Under the pieces are notes generated by a model, which was not told the origin of the DNA, did not search any database, and worked only from the letters and a program-made list of their open reading frames with translations. Both the position numbers and the translations under genes were made by a program. 64,000 nucleotides of DNA from positions 9,222,354 through 9,286,353 of the forward strand of contig OX235272.1 of NCBI GenBank assembly GCA_944472155.2, written 5' to 3'. Shown piece after piece: positions 1-9,896 of this stretch. Source of the stretch: Trichobilharzia szidati (lineage: Eukaryota > Platyhelminthes > Trematoda > Strigeidida > Schistosomatidae). Position 1 is the first letter of the stretch. Each line of letters opens with the position of its first letter.

Positions 1-262
1 GGCATGTGTAGGAAAAAATGGAGATGGATTGATCGGGCATACGTTAAGGAGGCGGTCGAGTGACATGGCGCTCAATGCAGGCCATCACTGGAGTGGAAAT
101 CGAATGGGAAGCGACGAGTGGTTCGTCAGTGTGCGGGTGACATGAGGGAGATTATGCGAGTTAGAGCTGGAGAGGACAGCAGAAAACAGAACAGAGGGGA
201 GATGTTCAGATTGAGACCAACGCTCCTCTTGGAACCCAAGGGAATAATAATAACAATAATCA
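1..262 (+). mobile_element. RTE-2 (SR2-like) LINE, 3' end, continues left of window
   Basis: This is the C-terminal coding end and 3' terminus of an RTE-type LINE cut by the window edge. The stretch beginning GGCATGTGTAGG aligns by eye with the same region at 5491-5715 and 25512-25760. It keeps the block that in better copies encodes the KW-WIG(H/W) part of the LINE C-terminus. It ends in an AAT/AAC-rich tail near 242-262, the usual end of this family here. The reading frame is broken, so it is a dead copy. Confidence 0.7.
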
Positions 263-382
263 GTACGCACCCACGACATCCCCAAGAATTGAAACTAAGA
301 GGAGTCTCACGTTACTACAATAGAACACACCAGCTAATATCTCAGATTACTCTTAGTCTTGATTTCAAGTAGAGCTACAGAA

Positions 383-432
383 CTTTATCTCTGATGAGTC
401 AAAAACTAGGACAAACATGTGTCCAGTCCTCT
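383..432 (+). ncRNA. Hammerhead-like remnant of a SINE
   Basis: An intact CUGAUGA core (391-397) is followed by GUC...GGAC able to form a short stem II, then AAAC, where the catalytic G12 appears lost, then an 8-nt near-palindrome and GUC before CAGU. The order matches the beta-type ribozyme elsewhere in the window. Loss of the GAAA guanosine predicts no activity. No tRNA-like boxes are recognisable around it, so it is an old fragment. Confidence 0.35.
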
Positions 433-766
433 GCTTAGATTTCAATAATTTATTATCTGAATATTTCCCAGATTAAAACGTGTATTGTGATAAAGAAAAC
501 CCTTTCTTCTGTTTTCCCTATTTTCGAATATTTCTGTTTTTTGTCTTTATTAGGAATTTTCGTGCTTTTCATTGTAGCTAAATTGTCTGTAAAATAGTTG
601 ACAAGCGGAAAATATCCTATCCTCCCCCCCACCACCAACACCACCACAGCTACCCTCCTACCACCTCTCGTTAATCAATCTAGGCAAATTCTTACGTGAC
701 TTCACTCACTTATGATTGACCCAGTTAGAGGAAAACCGTATTTTTGAACAAACACGCATGACAAGC

Positions 767-792
767 GTGTGTGCGTGCGTGTGTGTGTGTTT
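767..792. repeat. GT-rich microsatellite
   Basis: Interrupted GT/GC dinucleotide tract within the putative intron. Confidence 0.8.
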
Positions 793-943
793 GTGCTTGG
801 AGGCCCATTTTCACGACACACTTTTTAACGAAGAAAACGAGAAATACTTTCTCACAACACAGAGAAGAATGTGAGTGGGTGGGGGGGAAGAAAGTTGAAA
901 GCCTACTCCAGATAGAAACATAAACACGCTCAAGCATACTTAC

Positions 944-1390
944 TTTTCCGGTTAGAGAGGAATTGACATTTGACCTTGATATGACAGTTGATCTTCTCGA
1001 TGCTGGTGATGTGACTGCTGCTACTGCGGTCGCTGCTGCCGCCACTGATTGTGGCATTGACGATAACTTTATCAAATTAAGATCATTGAAAATATCATCA
1101 GGTAATCTTGGTGGATTTGTACGTAATAAATAGGAAAATGCAAAAATTTGTTTTTCACACTGATTTGTGCATTGTAGTTGTAATGTTGTAGTTGTAGGCA
1201 TAGATGATGGTGGAGATAAAGAACTAGATGTATGACATAATTTTGAATTCCCACCAGTTTGTTCAAATGTCAATGAACGTTTAATCATTGCCATTTTCTG
1301 TTTTCTACTTTGTTTAACAATTGAACTATTTGTTGGTAAAACCGGTGGATAGTTTGAATTCAGGGCCTCTGTTTTTGATTTTGACAACAT
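944..1390 (-). CDS. First coding exon of an unidentified host gene
   Basis: Minus-strand exon encoding 149 residues from the ATG at 1390 to a phase-0 boundary at 944, where AAAA is followed by GTAAGTATG, a consensus donor. Beyond the donor the frame runs into GT-rich and G-rich sequence that does not look coding. Upstream, 39 nt of 5' UTR contain an in-frame TAA, so the ATG at 1390 is the first usable start in this exon. The protein is Ser/Thr/Pro-rich and looks disordered: it starts MLSKSKTEALNSNYPP, has a basic patch (KQSRKQKMAMIKRSLTFEQ), then PPRLPDDIFNDLNLIKL near residues 94-110 and an alanine run followed by SRRSTVISRSN near the end. Codon use is AT-rich, as in schistosome genes. I see no signal peptide, membrane segment or known domain and do not recognise the gene. 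The remaining exons lie left of the window. Confidence 0.65.
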
Positions 1391-1455
1391 GATGCTTTTA
1401 TGATAGTTTGTTTATTTGCATTGAACGAACTAAGAAAAAAAGGAGAAAAAATTTT
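1391..1455 (-). other. 5' UTR segment and strong splice acceptor
   Basis: Reading the minus strand, a long T/C tract ends in TTCTTAG with the AG at 1431-1430, and the exon starts at 1429. The 39-nt leader contains a short upstream ORF of 7 codons that closes before the main ATG. The acceptor may receive a 5' UTR exon further right, or a spliced leader, since schistosomes trans-splice part of their mRNAs. The sequence alone cannot decide which. Confidence 0.55.
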
Positions 1456-1639
1456 TTTTAATAATATAAACATATTGATAATTGCGAATAAGGAATGAAA
1501 ATCATTCATTTCTATGAATATTTAGTGACTTATTTTAAAAGATAAATCCTCTAAACTTTGCTATAGGTTGTAACTAAAGTATAACTGAGAGGTAGTCAAC
1601 ATTGGGTTTCAATAGAACATCTCCGATTTTCTCTGTTCT

Positions 1640-2015
1640 TGGTAGTCATTTCTACCTCCCTTCGTGATTACCCATAGGCCTTCATCACCTCCTACATATG
1701 CCAGCCTTCACGTCACCCTCAAACATACGTCCAGATCATTGTTTCCCATTCGAAGTCTTCTCTGGTGCCTGATATCTATGGACAGTTCCATCAGTGTTTG
1801 TCCGACTCCTCTCTATTTCTTTCTGCAAATTTCTTGTTGGTCAGTAGGTTCTTGGTCGGTGTGCCACCAGAGTTCCATTATAACTTATCATTTCCGGCAA
1901 GCGAAGGCAACTGTTGATGGAAGTTTGAAGTAGCCTGTTGGAAATGGTTTTCGTGACACGTTAGCGCCAAGTCTCTGATCCATTTAGAAGTACTCACTGA
2001 CTGACTTTGTGGTGA
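1640..2015 (-). mobile_element. RTE-2 (SR2-like) LINE fragment, degenerate
   Basis: The minus strand reads through the RTE-2 C-terminal region: a GATCAGAGACTTGGC block (LYGSETW-type position), then CAACAG...ATCAACAGTTGCC, and a block equivalent to the REPIVQQICRKKW region. Many indels and stops are present. It resembles the better preserved copy at 54128-54985 in block order. Confidence 0.5.
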
Positions 2016-2209
2016 GAGCTGTCTACTAGCCAAATTGGTAGACAGTAATTTACGTCAATATTTACGTTCCCAAGATTTGTCGTGAGAAACAACCAATCGG
2101 AAGACTGTGTTTGTTTGTTTACATAGCCATAGTAATGTACATGAAAAATATAAATATGCGTTGATTTCCTTAATAAATGATCTGTTGCCTGATTCTTGCC
2201 TTCTGTCGT

Positions 2210-2280
2210 TACAACTTGACATTACTGTATAACGAACACTGTGTGACTTTATCCAAATAAAATCTTATCCATAATGGAAA
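2210..2280 (+). mobile_element. PLE-B 3' terminal fragment
   Basis: The short stretch ATTACTGTATAACGAACACT through AAATCTTATCCATAATGGA matches the 3' terminal region of PLE-B at 21630-21700 and 57225-57290. No coding part remains. Confidence 0.6.
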
Positions 2281-2375
2281 ATTTATGAAACAAACAGAGA
2301 ATGAATAGAATACATTCATTCGTTGTTCAACATTCTGTGCTACATTTATTTGATTGTTTTTAGTATATCAAATAT

Positions 2376-2500
2376 TTCGAACCCCGCTGGGTGCGTGCAG
2401 ATGAAGAGTCCCGAACTAGGACGAAATAGCTGTAGAGTTTTACCAGGTTTTCCAATGGTCCTCTGGCCAATGTCAGCTCATGATGAAATCCTGTAACCAA
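2376..2500 (+). mobile_element. SINE beta, 3' half with altered hammerhead
   Basis: Starts after the tRNA-like part with GGGTGCGTGC, then ATGAAGAGTCCCGAACTAGG and GACGAAA, followed by the typical beta 3' region ending CAGCTCATGATGAAATCC. The hammerhead core has C3 changed to A (AUGAAGA), and the cleavage triplet is altered, so it should be inactive. Confidence 0.65.
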
Positions 2501-2810
2501 TTCATAATATTGATTTATGTCGAATGACAGATCGATACATATTGAATTTTCTACTCAAAATACAACATAAATAGTGTTTCTGTTGTGACTGTGGATACAT
2601 GTATGTGTGTGCATAGATGGTCCAATGATAAACTGCTCTCATCAATCGCTTATGTAGTCCGGACTCAATTCCCAGTCGAACCGGGTAGTAGTAACCCCAG
2701 TAAGAAAGAAAGGTTAAGCGTGAGGTCATTAGTTCTCACTAACACTCTAGGACACTCATCCGAGAGCCATAGGTTAAGGTGGATTTTCAACACCAATGTC
2801 ACTTCATGAT

Positions 2811-4026
2811 GAACTCCCCCTATGTGTCAGTTTGTAATGAAATCCACAATAAAAATTAACCAAAACTCCCGACAAACCCAAAAATTTTAAATTCCCTTAT
2901 GTAATCACAAAACAATTCTCTCAATATACCTACAGCCTAGAAACATACCAGATAACATCAACTATAAATTAAATAGTTTGTGATATAAGAGGGGGACAGA
3001 GAGAGAGTGTGACAAAACCAGAATTTCTGTGATAATTTTTCGGGTGGTGACAATTTTTAATCGACAAATGTAAAACAAAAAGAAAAAATGTTATTTCATC
3101 TTACATAAATAAATCATAAAACAACTGAAGCATGTAAACATGTGAATTCAGGCATAAGTTCATCCTCTCTCTCCCCCTCTCACTCTCTATACCTCCAATC
3201 AAAAAGTAGTTACTAACGTCACCCATTTTATATACCCGCCAACTCCCCTTCCTCCCACTTCATTTAATATATATCTTACTGAATACATTTATTCATTCAT
3301 TCACTAAGAGAGTACAATGTAAACTGTTTTATTACTCTGCTCTAATTATTCAGTGAGTTAATTCGTTCGTGGAATACAAATCCCTTGGAGACAAATATTA
3401 TTGATTAAATGGAAAGAAATGTAGTGGGTAGAGAAGGTGGGGGAAGGGGTTATAAACTGAGAGGATAAATCCATTCATACATAAAACCTTTATATGTATA
3501 TATATATATATATATATTCGATTATGTCTCTCTATAAACCAATTTAATCCCCATGGCAACTAAAGAAAGACTAGAATTGATACATCATAATCATAATTAT
3601 TATTAACATTTTGAAGATGATAATAATCTTAAGAGGGTAAATGGAAAAATAATTTAATCGTTTCTCTTACAACATAACACAACACACTATAAATCACCGT
3701 GTTCCCCGCTTGTAAACATCAGTATATCAAAAGATTAATTGTCAACCTATTTTGAACACTTGCCTTCATTGTATATCTTTCTTTGTGTGTGTATGTGTGT
3801 ATACGGTGTCTATTCATCATTCAGTAGGAGCAGATTTATAAGGGATGTGTGTATGCGTGTGCGTGAGAAACGCTGATATAGACACTGACATCGCGCCTAA
3901 GATTATGAATAATTGTTCAGTGGTGAAACAGCCTAACAACTAACTAACTAACCAACTAACTCACTAAAAGTTATTTACTCAGGATTATTAGTAGTATCTA
4001 TGCTTGGAACTTTTGGCAATTTTATC
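2811..4026. other. No gene seen; AT-rich low-complexity region
   Basis: A/T-rich sequence with a TA repeat (3490-3518), GT-rich patches near 3780-3870 and a CTAA-type short repeat near 3940. No coding signal or recognisable element. Confidence 0.5.
3490..3518. repeat. TA microsatellite
   Basis: Nearly pure TA dinucleotides interrupted once by G near the left end. Confidence 0.85.
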
Positions 4027-4300
4027 ATGATTTAATTCAATTTTAGATTTTCCCGTCGATTGACTGGATCGATGTGCTCAGTCTCAGGTTGAGATGTCTG
4101 TCGGCTTCTTGTGCAGATGCTTCGACAGTGTCTGGGCATGTAATCAGAAGTTAACTGGTGGATGGTGACTAGCAGTGGTGGAATCCGGGACAACGTGCAT
4201 TTCATCCTATTCGGGACTCATCATCTGGACGTGCCTGCATTCCTCAGTGAGTCAGGGATGATGTTCCCACTGAGGCTAGAACCCAGTGCCCATAGTTTCA
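4027..4300 (-). mobile_element. SINE alpha (Sm-alpha-like) with hammerhead motif
   Basis: Minus-strand SINE ending at the left in the AAATCTAAAATTGAATTAAA type tail seen again at 5190. Its hammerhead (plus 4186-4232) reads AUGAUGA where the core should be CUGAUGA, then GUCC CGAAUA GGAU as stem II, GAAA, a short stem III and GUC before CCGGAUUCC. Stem I (GUCCAG with CCGGAU) pairs at five of six positions. A degenerate B-box (GGTTCTAGCC) lies 5' of it. The order is the one known for schistosome Sm-alpha repeats; C3 to A predicts loss of cleavage. Confidence 0.7.
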
Positions 4301-4660
4301 ATAGAATGCAGGCACAGAAGTAAATTAATATAAAAGGCTTTTCTTAGATCATAGGTCGGTAAAGTCAAACTATCCTTGCCAAAACCACCACAGTGACCTT
4401 GAACAACCAGTCACAATTCATATGTGAAAAATAGTCTTATAAACGTGAGAATTTATGCCCCAAAAATATATTGTTAACATGATATTACACTGTAGAGTTG
4501 TAGTTTATGTGTTGTAAGAATATCTCACAGTCAGTACAGAGATGATCTATAGGGAAATCATACCATGTGCGATATACCCATTTATCCAGGTGACTGTAGG
4601 TCCTGGTAATTTGAGATCCATTGGTATTTCTGAGAGTGACACATTCTTCAACCTACTCGT

Positions 4661-4707
4661 AACACTAACCCTAAACCTAACCTTAACCCTAAAATCCATA
4701 ACCCTAC
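4661..4707. repeat. Interstitial telomere-like (CCCTAA) tract
   Basis: Degenerate CTAACCC/CCTAAACC/CCTTAACC units matching the TTAGGG telomere repeat on the minus strand. A longer tract of the opposite orientation lies at 18201-18335. Confidence 0.7.
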
Positions 4708-5189
4708 ATAACAGTATAGATTTGCAGAAAAAGTACCTAGTTAATAAGTAGATTACTGTATCTATCCTCTCCAATTCGAAAAAGGCAGGCATGACTTGAT
4801 TTGGAATGACTTTTCATAGTATTCCCTGTATCTGATTGGTTCTTGACTATCAACTTTTGAAAGACCTTGACTTTGGCTGTGATATTTTAACTTTGCCCAT
4901 AAGTCTTTATAGAGATTTGTATCAATTTTCCACAAACCACTAGCAGTTAGATAACTATTGATAAAACCGGCAGGGAATACTGAACAGTGGTCTTATTCTA
5001 GTTTGTCAGGTAAACAGAAAAAATAGGGAAGATACTAGTGATTAGTTTTTTCTCTTCGCATTCTTTTGCATTCTGAGTAGGACTGTATATAAATGTATGC
5101 AAATGAAATGACAAATAAGAATCCTGAAATGTAAGTGTGTTCCTAGAAAGAGATATCGAGTGAAGTAAAATTTAGGAGAATAAAAAATT
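4708..5189. other. No gene seen
   Basis: Unique-looking AT-rich sequence without a recognisable element or coding frame. Confidence 0.5.
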
Positions 5190-5346
5190 ATTAATTATTT
5201 AATTCAATTTAGATTTTCCTGTCGATTGACTGGACCGAAGTGCTAGGTCTATCGGCTCCTTCTGCAGATGCCTCGATGATGTCTCTTCATGTAACTTGAA
5301 GTCAACTGGTGGATGGTGAGTAGCCATGGAATCCAGGATGCGCATT
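5190..5346 (-). mobile_element. SINE alpha, 3' part, cut at the hammerhead
   Basis: The minus strand runs from GAAATGCGCATCCTGGATTC, the 3' half of the ribozyme with its cleavage triplet, through the conserved alpha body to an A/T-rich tail at 5190. The 5' half of the ribozyme and the tRNA-like head are missing. The right edge abuts an RTE-2 copy. Confidence 0.65.
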
Positions 5347-5715
5347 TCGCTGGTTGGCTTCATACTGAAGATCAAATGGCCAGTCAGCCAGCTAGCTAGC
5401 CAAGCAGAAGGAATTAGCAATAAGAAACTGGCTGGCTGGCTGGCTGGCTAGGGACAAACCAACAGGCAAGAGCCGATTACTCAACAAAGGCATGTGTAGG
5501 AGAAAATGGAGATGGATTGATTGGGCATCGCATTCATTGCACGCAGTCGCTCGGGTGGAAGGTGAATGGGAAGCGACAAGTAATTCATCAGTACGAGGGA
5601 GACATGGAGGAGATCGTGAGAGTTGGAGGAGATAAAAGCATATAAGCAGTCATAGAGCCAGCTAGAGAAGAGTACTGCAGGGAACAGGATGTAATGGTGA
5701 TGTATTGTTGAAGTC
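5347..5715 (+). mobile_element. RTE-2 (SR2-like) LINE, 3' part
   Basis: The plus strand begins in the TTCATACTGAAGATCAAATG block (FHTEDQMA), passes a GGCT tetranucleotide expansion at about 5430-5450 and continues through the 3' region (AGGAGAAAATGGAGATGG) to near 5715. The same GGCT motif is expanded at other sites in the RTE-2 copies at 15200 and 25380-25470. It is not codable as one frame. Confidence 0.7.
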
Positions 5716-6506
5716 CTATAATAATTAATGTCAGTAAAAAATTTGAGCATTGTGGAATAAATCAAATAGAAAGTATAATTATATTTCAGTAGTTTATACA
5801 CAACGGTAAGTTTTTTTTATTAGAAATATTTCGAGCGAAATTACTGCTACTGTGTTCATACCACTGTTGGAATTGTTTTGTTCATTATGTTATTAGTATG
5901 TGTTATTATCAGTATTAATTTCGAATTCGAATTTAAATTTCGCGCCAATTTATTTTGTCATTGATATACGCTCTCTAAATCGCCCCCCCCCGCTCCTACT
6001 GTCTTCCCCCCCCTTCCCACCATCAACACCACATACATACGAAATGTCATATAGATAATTAAACTGAACTGTCTTAATATATATATCACCAGTGATGACA
6101 GGAGTAAATTATCCATTTTGACAGGAAGTGTTTGATAAAAATAAAAAATATTTGAAACAATTTGATATAATAATAATAATAATTTAATGGTGATTCATTT
6201 CAGTTTAAGTGAACTCAGACAGTAAATATAAACTGTAGCGCTCTAGATGACTAGGTCAGTTAGTGTTAACCTTGAACTTAAAGGCCGGAGGGGGGTGTTT
6301 AATAACCACTATTCCACCTTTGTTGGGTGTATGTGTGTGTATGTGTGTTTACATCGATGTATACGTTTGTCTATGCATCCACGAGTGTGTGTTTGTGTGT
6401 CCGTAGGTGTGTACGACACCGCGTGACCTTAAATGTGAATTATAAAATGATACCATATATATACCATTCACATACATACGAATATACATTTGACATAGAA
6501 AATCTC
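5716..6506. other. No gene seen; AT-rich, TG-rich tail
   Basis: AT-rich sequence with an AAT tract near 6165-6185, a C-run near 5985-6015 and a GT-rich stretch 6325-6410. Open frames in the GT-rich part are low complexity. Confidence 0.5.
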
Positions 6507-6767
6507 TATAGTTTGGTTTGTAAGGATTAGTTATGTTTTACGAGTTGATCACGGACTGATATCAGTTAGAGAACCATTGAAAACCAAGGAGTACTGGACA
6601 GCTGCTGTTTCATCCTAGTTTGGGAATCATCGGCAGTACGCACCCACTGGGATTCGAACCCAGGACCTTCCGGTTACAAGGCAAGCTCGTATACCATTCA
6701 GCCACTGGGACCAGTACTCCTTGGTTTTCAATGGTTCTCTAACTGATATCAGTCCGTGATCAACTCG
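6507..6767 (-). mobile_element. SINE beta foldback with perfect 59-bp arms and 11-bp target duplication
   Basis: A complete insertion bounded by TAGAAAATCTC (6496-6506 and 6768-6778). The 3' tail (GTTTGGTTTGTAAGGATTAG on the plus strand) sits at the left. The minus-strand body runs through hammerhead-like sequence, B-box (GGGTTCGAATCCC read on the minus strand) and A-box region to GGGACC near 6712. There it joins an inverted copy of its own 3' part. Arms 6539-6597 and 6711-6769 are perfectly complementary over 59 bp with a 113-nt loop, and both carry the same private shortening (AAAACCAAGGAGTACTGG). The inverted arm starts at CAGTACTCC, the first bases after the predicted ribozyme cleavage site. 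The hammerhead core is altered (CCGAUGA-type). Confidence 0.85.
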
Positions 6768-6889
6768 TAGAAAATCTCGGTGGTCGCTTTAAAAAAAATA
6801 TATTGATCGGTGGTGGGGGGGAGAGGCGGACTATAGACCCTAAAAATGACATGTATTATTTAATATTCCCTAATGGATGGATTCATTAA

Positions 6890-7075
6890 TTTTTTTTTTT
6901 TTTGGATTTACAGCTTGATTTCCACACCGTATTTTCAGTACAAGTGTGGAACTTTCAGCATGGATATCGGTTGCCCAAATTCAGGCATACCATAGATATC
7001 GGGTGTGCGCCGGCAGGGGTTCGAACCCCGGACCATGTGCATGGTCGGCGAGAATTTTATACACTGCCTGTGAAA
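6890..7075 (-). mobile_element. SINE epsilon
   Basis: On the minus strand a tRNA-like head (CGCCGACCATGCACATGGTC then GGGGTTCGAACCCC with an exact B-box) is followed by the epsilon body, with CCGATATCCATGCTGAAAG, and an A-rich tail (T-run at 6891-6904 on the plus strand). The A-box end is truncated. Same family as 36640, 37735 and 55118. Confidence 0.7.
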
Positions 7076-7137
7076 CTGGCCTTTGTTTAAATTAACATTT
7101 GGGATTTTTGTGGGCGAATTCAAACATAATTTTATAT

Positions 7138-7655
7138 TTTCAAGTGTTGGCTTGTAGGGATTTTGTTTGATTGGTTGGAGTATTTTATCATGAGCTGACA
7201 TCAGTTAGAGAACCATTGGAAAACCATCATGGATTACTGGGCAGCTATTTCGTCCTAGTGCTTGGGACACTTCAACAGCCCTCACTCACTGAGGTTCGAA
7301 CCCAGAACCTTCAGGTCACAAGGTGAGCTACCTCGTAGACCATTCAGCCCCTGGGACCCAACCAAATGGCGAGTCCATGAATTCTAACTTCTGCCAATTC
7401 ATTACATAGCGCGACCACTTAGCAATGATTTTGACCTTGGACATGCTTAATGGTCTGCCAGGTCGACTTGTAACTGGAAGGTCCTCGGTTCGAATCCCAG
7501 CGGTGGGTGCGTGCCGAGAAAAGTCCCATATTAGGATGAAACAGCTGTCCAGCACTCCCTAGTTGGTTTTCCAGTGGTTCTCCAACTGCTGTCAGTTCAT
7601 GATGAAATCCTTCAACCAATAATTTTATATTTTGATGTAGTAGTTTTATGGTATA
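7138..7655 (-). mobile_element. SINE beta foldback, older copy
   Basis: The left part is a minus-oriented beta with tail TTCAAGTGTTGGCTTGTAGG, hammerhead region, B-box and A-box regions to about 7410. The right part (about 7430-7625) is an inverted copy: A-box-like CTTAATGGTCTG, B-box GGTTCGAATCC, hammerhead-like CGAGAAAAGTCCC...GATGAAA, and the 3' region CAGTTCATGATGAAATCC. The two halves pair imperfectly over more than 150 bp with an internal loop near 7410-7430. The ribozyme core is mutated in both arms. Confidence 0.7.
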
Positions 7656-8146
7656 TTTTATGACGAATAAATAAAGACATGAGTGGTGGAGAGAATTACC
7701 ATTTCTGAAAAGCAGCAGAATATTACCCAACAAGTGTTGTAAGGAAAAAAACCCATAGGTTATGGTCTGAACACATTCTACTGTATCGCCGATAACAGCT
7801 TGCCTGAGTTAATCACAATTGTAAAATGCCCTAACGAAAATAACATCAACGTTGTCGTCAGCCAGCACAAAACAAGTTCTGTAGACATAAAAGTTCAACT
7901 GTAAGAAGTACCTTAAAATCAAGAGTAGAATATTTCTATCACGGTGGGATGAAAAACTCTGTCAGCAAGAATCACGCATTAAATAATTTCCGTCCCCCCT
8001 CGCAGACAGTTCAAAGTCAGAATAATTTTGTCCTACTCAAACAAAATCACAGTCGTAAATAAACACATTATCAATGTTATTATTCAACCACAAAGAGATG
8101 CAGTTAAATGGGAGATTACACCGCGGCAAAGGTAAATAATAATAAT
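7656..8146. other. No gene seen
   Basis: Unique-looking sequence with no recognisable element. An AAT tract at 8136-8146 immediately precedes the RTE-1 tail. Confidence 0.5.
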
Positions 8147-8750
8147 CTGTCTCTGTCTGTCTGGATTCAACATAGAACTTGGCACCGAAGTGCAGCAGTT
8201 CGAATTGTCACCTTCCAAATAGCACACAAAGGTAGACAAGAAAATGAGTGAAGAGAATCAATAGAGTTTTGACAAGTATAAGAGTGAAACAGAATGAGTA
8301 ATGGCAGAAAGGAATATGAGACTGAATATTACAGAAACTGAATACATCTACGTAAGCCATTGAAAACTATTTTGAGCCATGTTACCTATTGTCTCCAGCC
8401 ATTGATTCTTAGAGTCCCGAGGGCGGGCCCCAACCTGGAAGTCTGCATCTCCCTACCTGACTCAGTTTAACTGTCAGGGATTTCATGGATTGATTGATGC
8501 GATGTTTTTGTTTGGCCACCACTTACTCTTTTCCAACCTGCACCTATATCAGCTAGCTAGTAATGCCCGTCGGGGGAGACGATGGTTAGGCATGAGCAGC
8601 ACGTTACCTAGCCATCTCAATCTATGCAACTGTATAGCCTCTTCGATTGATTTTCCCTCTTTGCCCAACACTCTACGCCTAACGTCAACATTACTTACTT
8701 ACCTTATTGTACCACCTAACGTGAGAAAGAGATCGTAAACATCTGTGATC
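8147..8750 (-). mobile_element. RTE-1 LINE, 3' part of an interrupted copy
   Basis: Minus-strand RTE-1 whose 3' tail is a short CAGA repeat (8147-8164). The C-terminal coding block matches the copy at 29317-30057 closely, including an extra GTAA-type 4-bp duplication (ACTTACTTACC on plus, about 8691-8703) that shifts the VSN frame. At 8745-8750 the sequence GTGATC is interrupted by a plus-strand RTE-1 and resumes at 9411. Together with 9411-9705 this was one 5'-truncated insertion. It encodes no intact protein. Confidence 0.8.
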
Positions 8751-9410
8751 TGTAGGCTGTGAGACCTGGCCATTGAGAGCAGAAGACATGAAACGATTAG
8801 CTGTCTTCGATCATAGGTGTCTGCGTTCTATCTCCCACGTGAAGTGGAATAATAAGGTGAGCAATATTGAGGTTAGGCGTCGAGTGCTAGGTAAGGCGGG
8901 GAAATCAATCGACGAGACTGTGAAATTGCATCGACTGAGATGGTTAGGACATGTGCTACGTATGCCTTGTCATCGCCTTCCTCGACGGGCAATGTTAGCT
9001 GATATAGGGTCAGGCTGGAAAAGAGCTAGCGGCGGTCAAACCAAAACATGGCACCAATCAATGAAATCCACAACAGTTAATCTAAGTCACGTAGGAAGAT
9101 GTAGACTTCCTGACTGGTTGGGGCCCTCGGGATGGTAAAAACCAATGGTTGGAAACAATTGGCGACATGGCTCAAAATCGTTCCCAGTGGCGCAGATGCA
9201 TCCACTCCTTGTGACTTATCATTTCCAGTTCAACTGTTTTGTTCTCCGTTATTACTATTCTTTTGTCTCACACCTCTGTTTACTGTCTATATTATGCATT
9301 TCTTCTACTTTCTTCTCTTGTTTTGTGTGCTACATTGATTGTGGCGACTTGAACTGCCGCACATATGTGCAAAGTTCTATGTCGAAAACAGACAGACAGA
9401 CAGACAGACA
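8751..9410 (+). mobile_element. RTE-1 LINE nested in another RTE-1 copy
   Basis: A 5'-truncated LINE starting at GGCTGTGAGACCTGG (GCETWPL) and reading about 120 codons to 9138: AEDMKRLAVFDHRCLRSIS, then KLHRLRWLGHVLRMPCHRL and GGQTKTWHQSMKS, ending CRLPDWLGPSGW. This is the region downstream of the RT palm in RTE-type LINEs. A 3' UTR (LFCVLH-like AT-rich stretch, CACATATGTGCAAAG) and an ACAG tetranucleotide tail (9388-9410) follow. GTGATC at 8745-8750 and 9411-9416 is the likely target duplication, and the flanking pieces join into one minus-strand RTE-1. This is therefore the younger insertion. Confidence 0.85.
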
Positions 9411-9705
9411 GTGATCGAAAACAGTCAACCTTTTCATGTTTTCAACTCGTATTGGCCATATTTCAGAGCCATAGAGAAGGACGGAGCGAACTGCTGAGCA
9501 GTGCACACGTCCCTTGGTTGATAGTCGGATGTCACGCCTACGCCAGATATGGTGTAAGTTAGCGAAAGCAGCCTGAGCTTTTTGGATCCGTGCTGAGATT
9601 TCGTCACCAATCAATCCGTTGGTGCTGATACAACTTCCCAAATAGGTGAAGTGATCAACATGTTCTATCACTTCACTCCCTATCACTAAGCTAGGAGTTG
9701 AAGTA
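9411..9705 (-). mobile_element. RTE-1 LINE, 5' part of the interrupted copy
   Basis: Minus-strand coding for IGSEVIEHVDHFTYLGSCIS, then ARIQKAQAAFANLHHIWRRR, then LYGSEIWPIRVENMKRL, ending at VFDH, where the nested element begins. This is the RT palm-to-thumb stretch of the LINE. The 5' truncation is near 9705, followed by an AATAAT-rich flank similar to the left flank at 8136-8146. Confidence 0.8.
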
Positions 9706-9896
9706 GATAATGATAATAATAGTGAAGATCAATTCAACAGATGATATGCAAATGTCGAAATAGTGATATAGAGTTTAGGAGAAAAGCGAGAATAATAACT
9801 ACAAAATCGAAATATCAAAATAAGCACCAATATTGTAATTAGGTCGTTCGGAAAGGATTTTCCAAATAGCTCTAGAATTACATGTGTTTCCTTCCA
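9706..9896. other. No gene seen
   Basis: Short AT-rich spacer between two RTE-1 copies. Confidence 0.5.

Larger units (their letters stand above)
263..943. other. No gene seen; putative intron with hammerhead-like remnant and GT repeat
   Basis: This stretch lies downstream of the splice donor of the 944-1390 exon and so is probably intron of that gene. It contains a hammerhead-like remnant (383-432), a C/A-rich tract near 625-660 and a GT-rich tract (767-792). Short open frames have no recognisable features. Confidence 0.6.

Noticed and set aside
2580..2810. Possible further tRNA-like SINE (CCCGGTTCGACTGGG on the minus strand)
   Set aside because: Only a B-box-like match is visible, with no body shared with the families here.
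6539..6769. DNA-transposon terminal inverted repeats
   Set aside because: The inverted arms end differently (tail only on one side), contain SINE promoter and ribozyme parts, and the 9-14 bp duplications vary in length, which fits target-primed insertion rather than a transposase.
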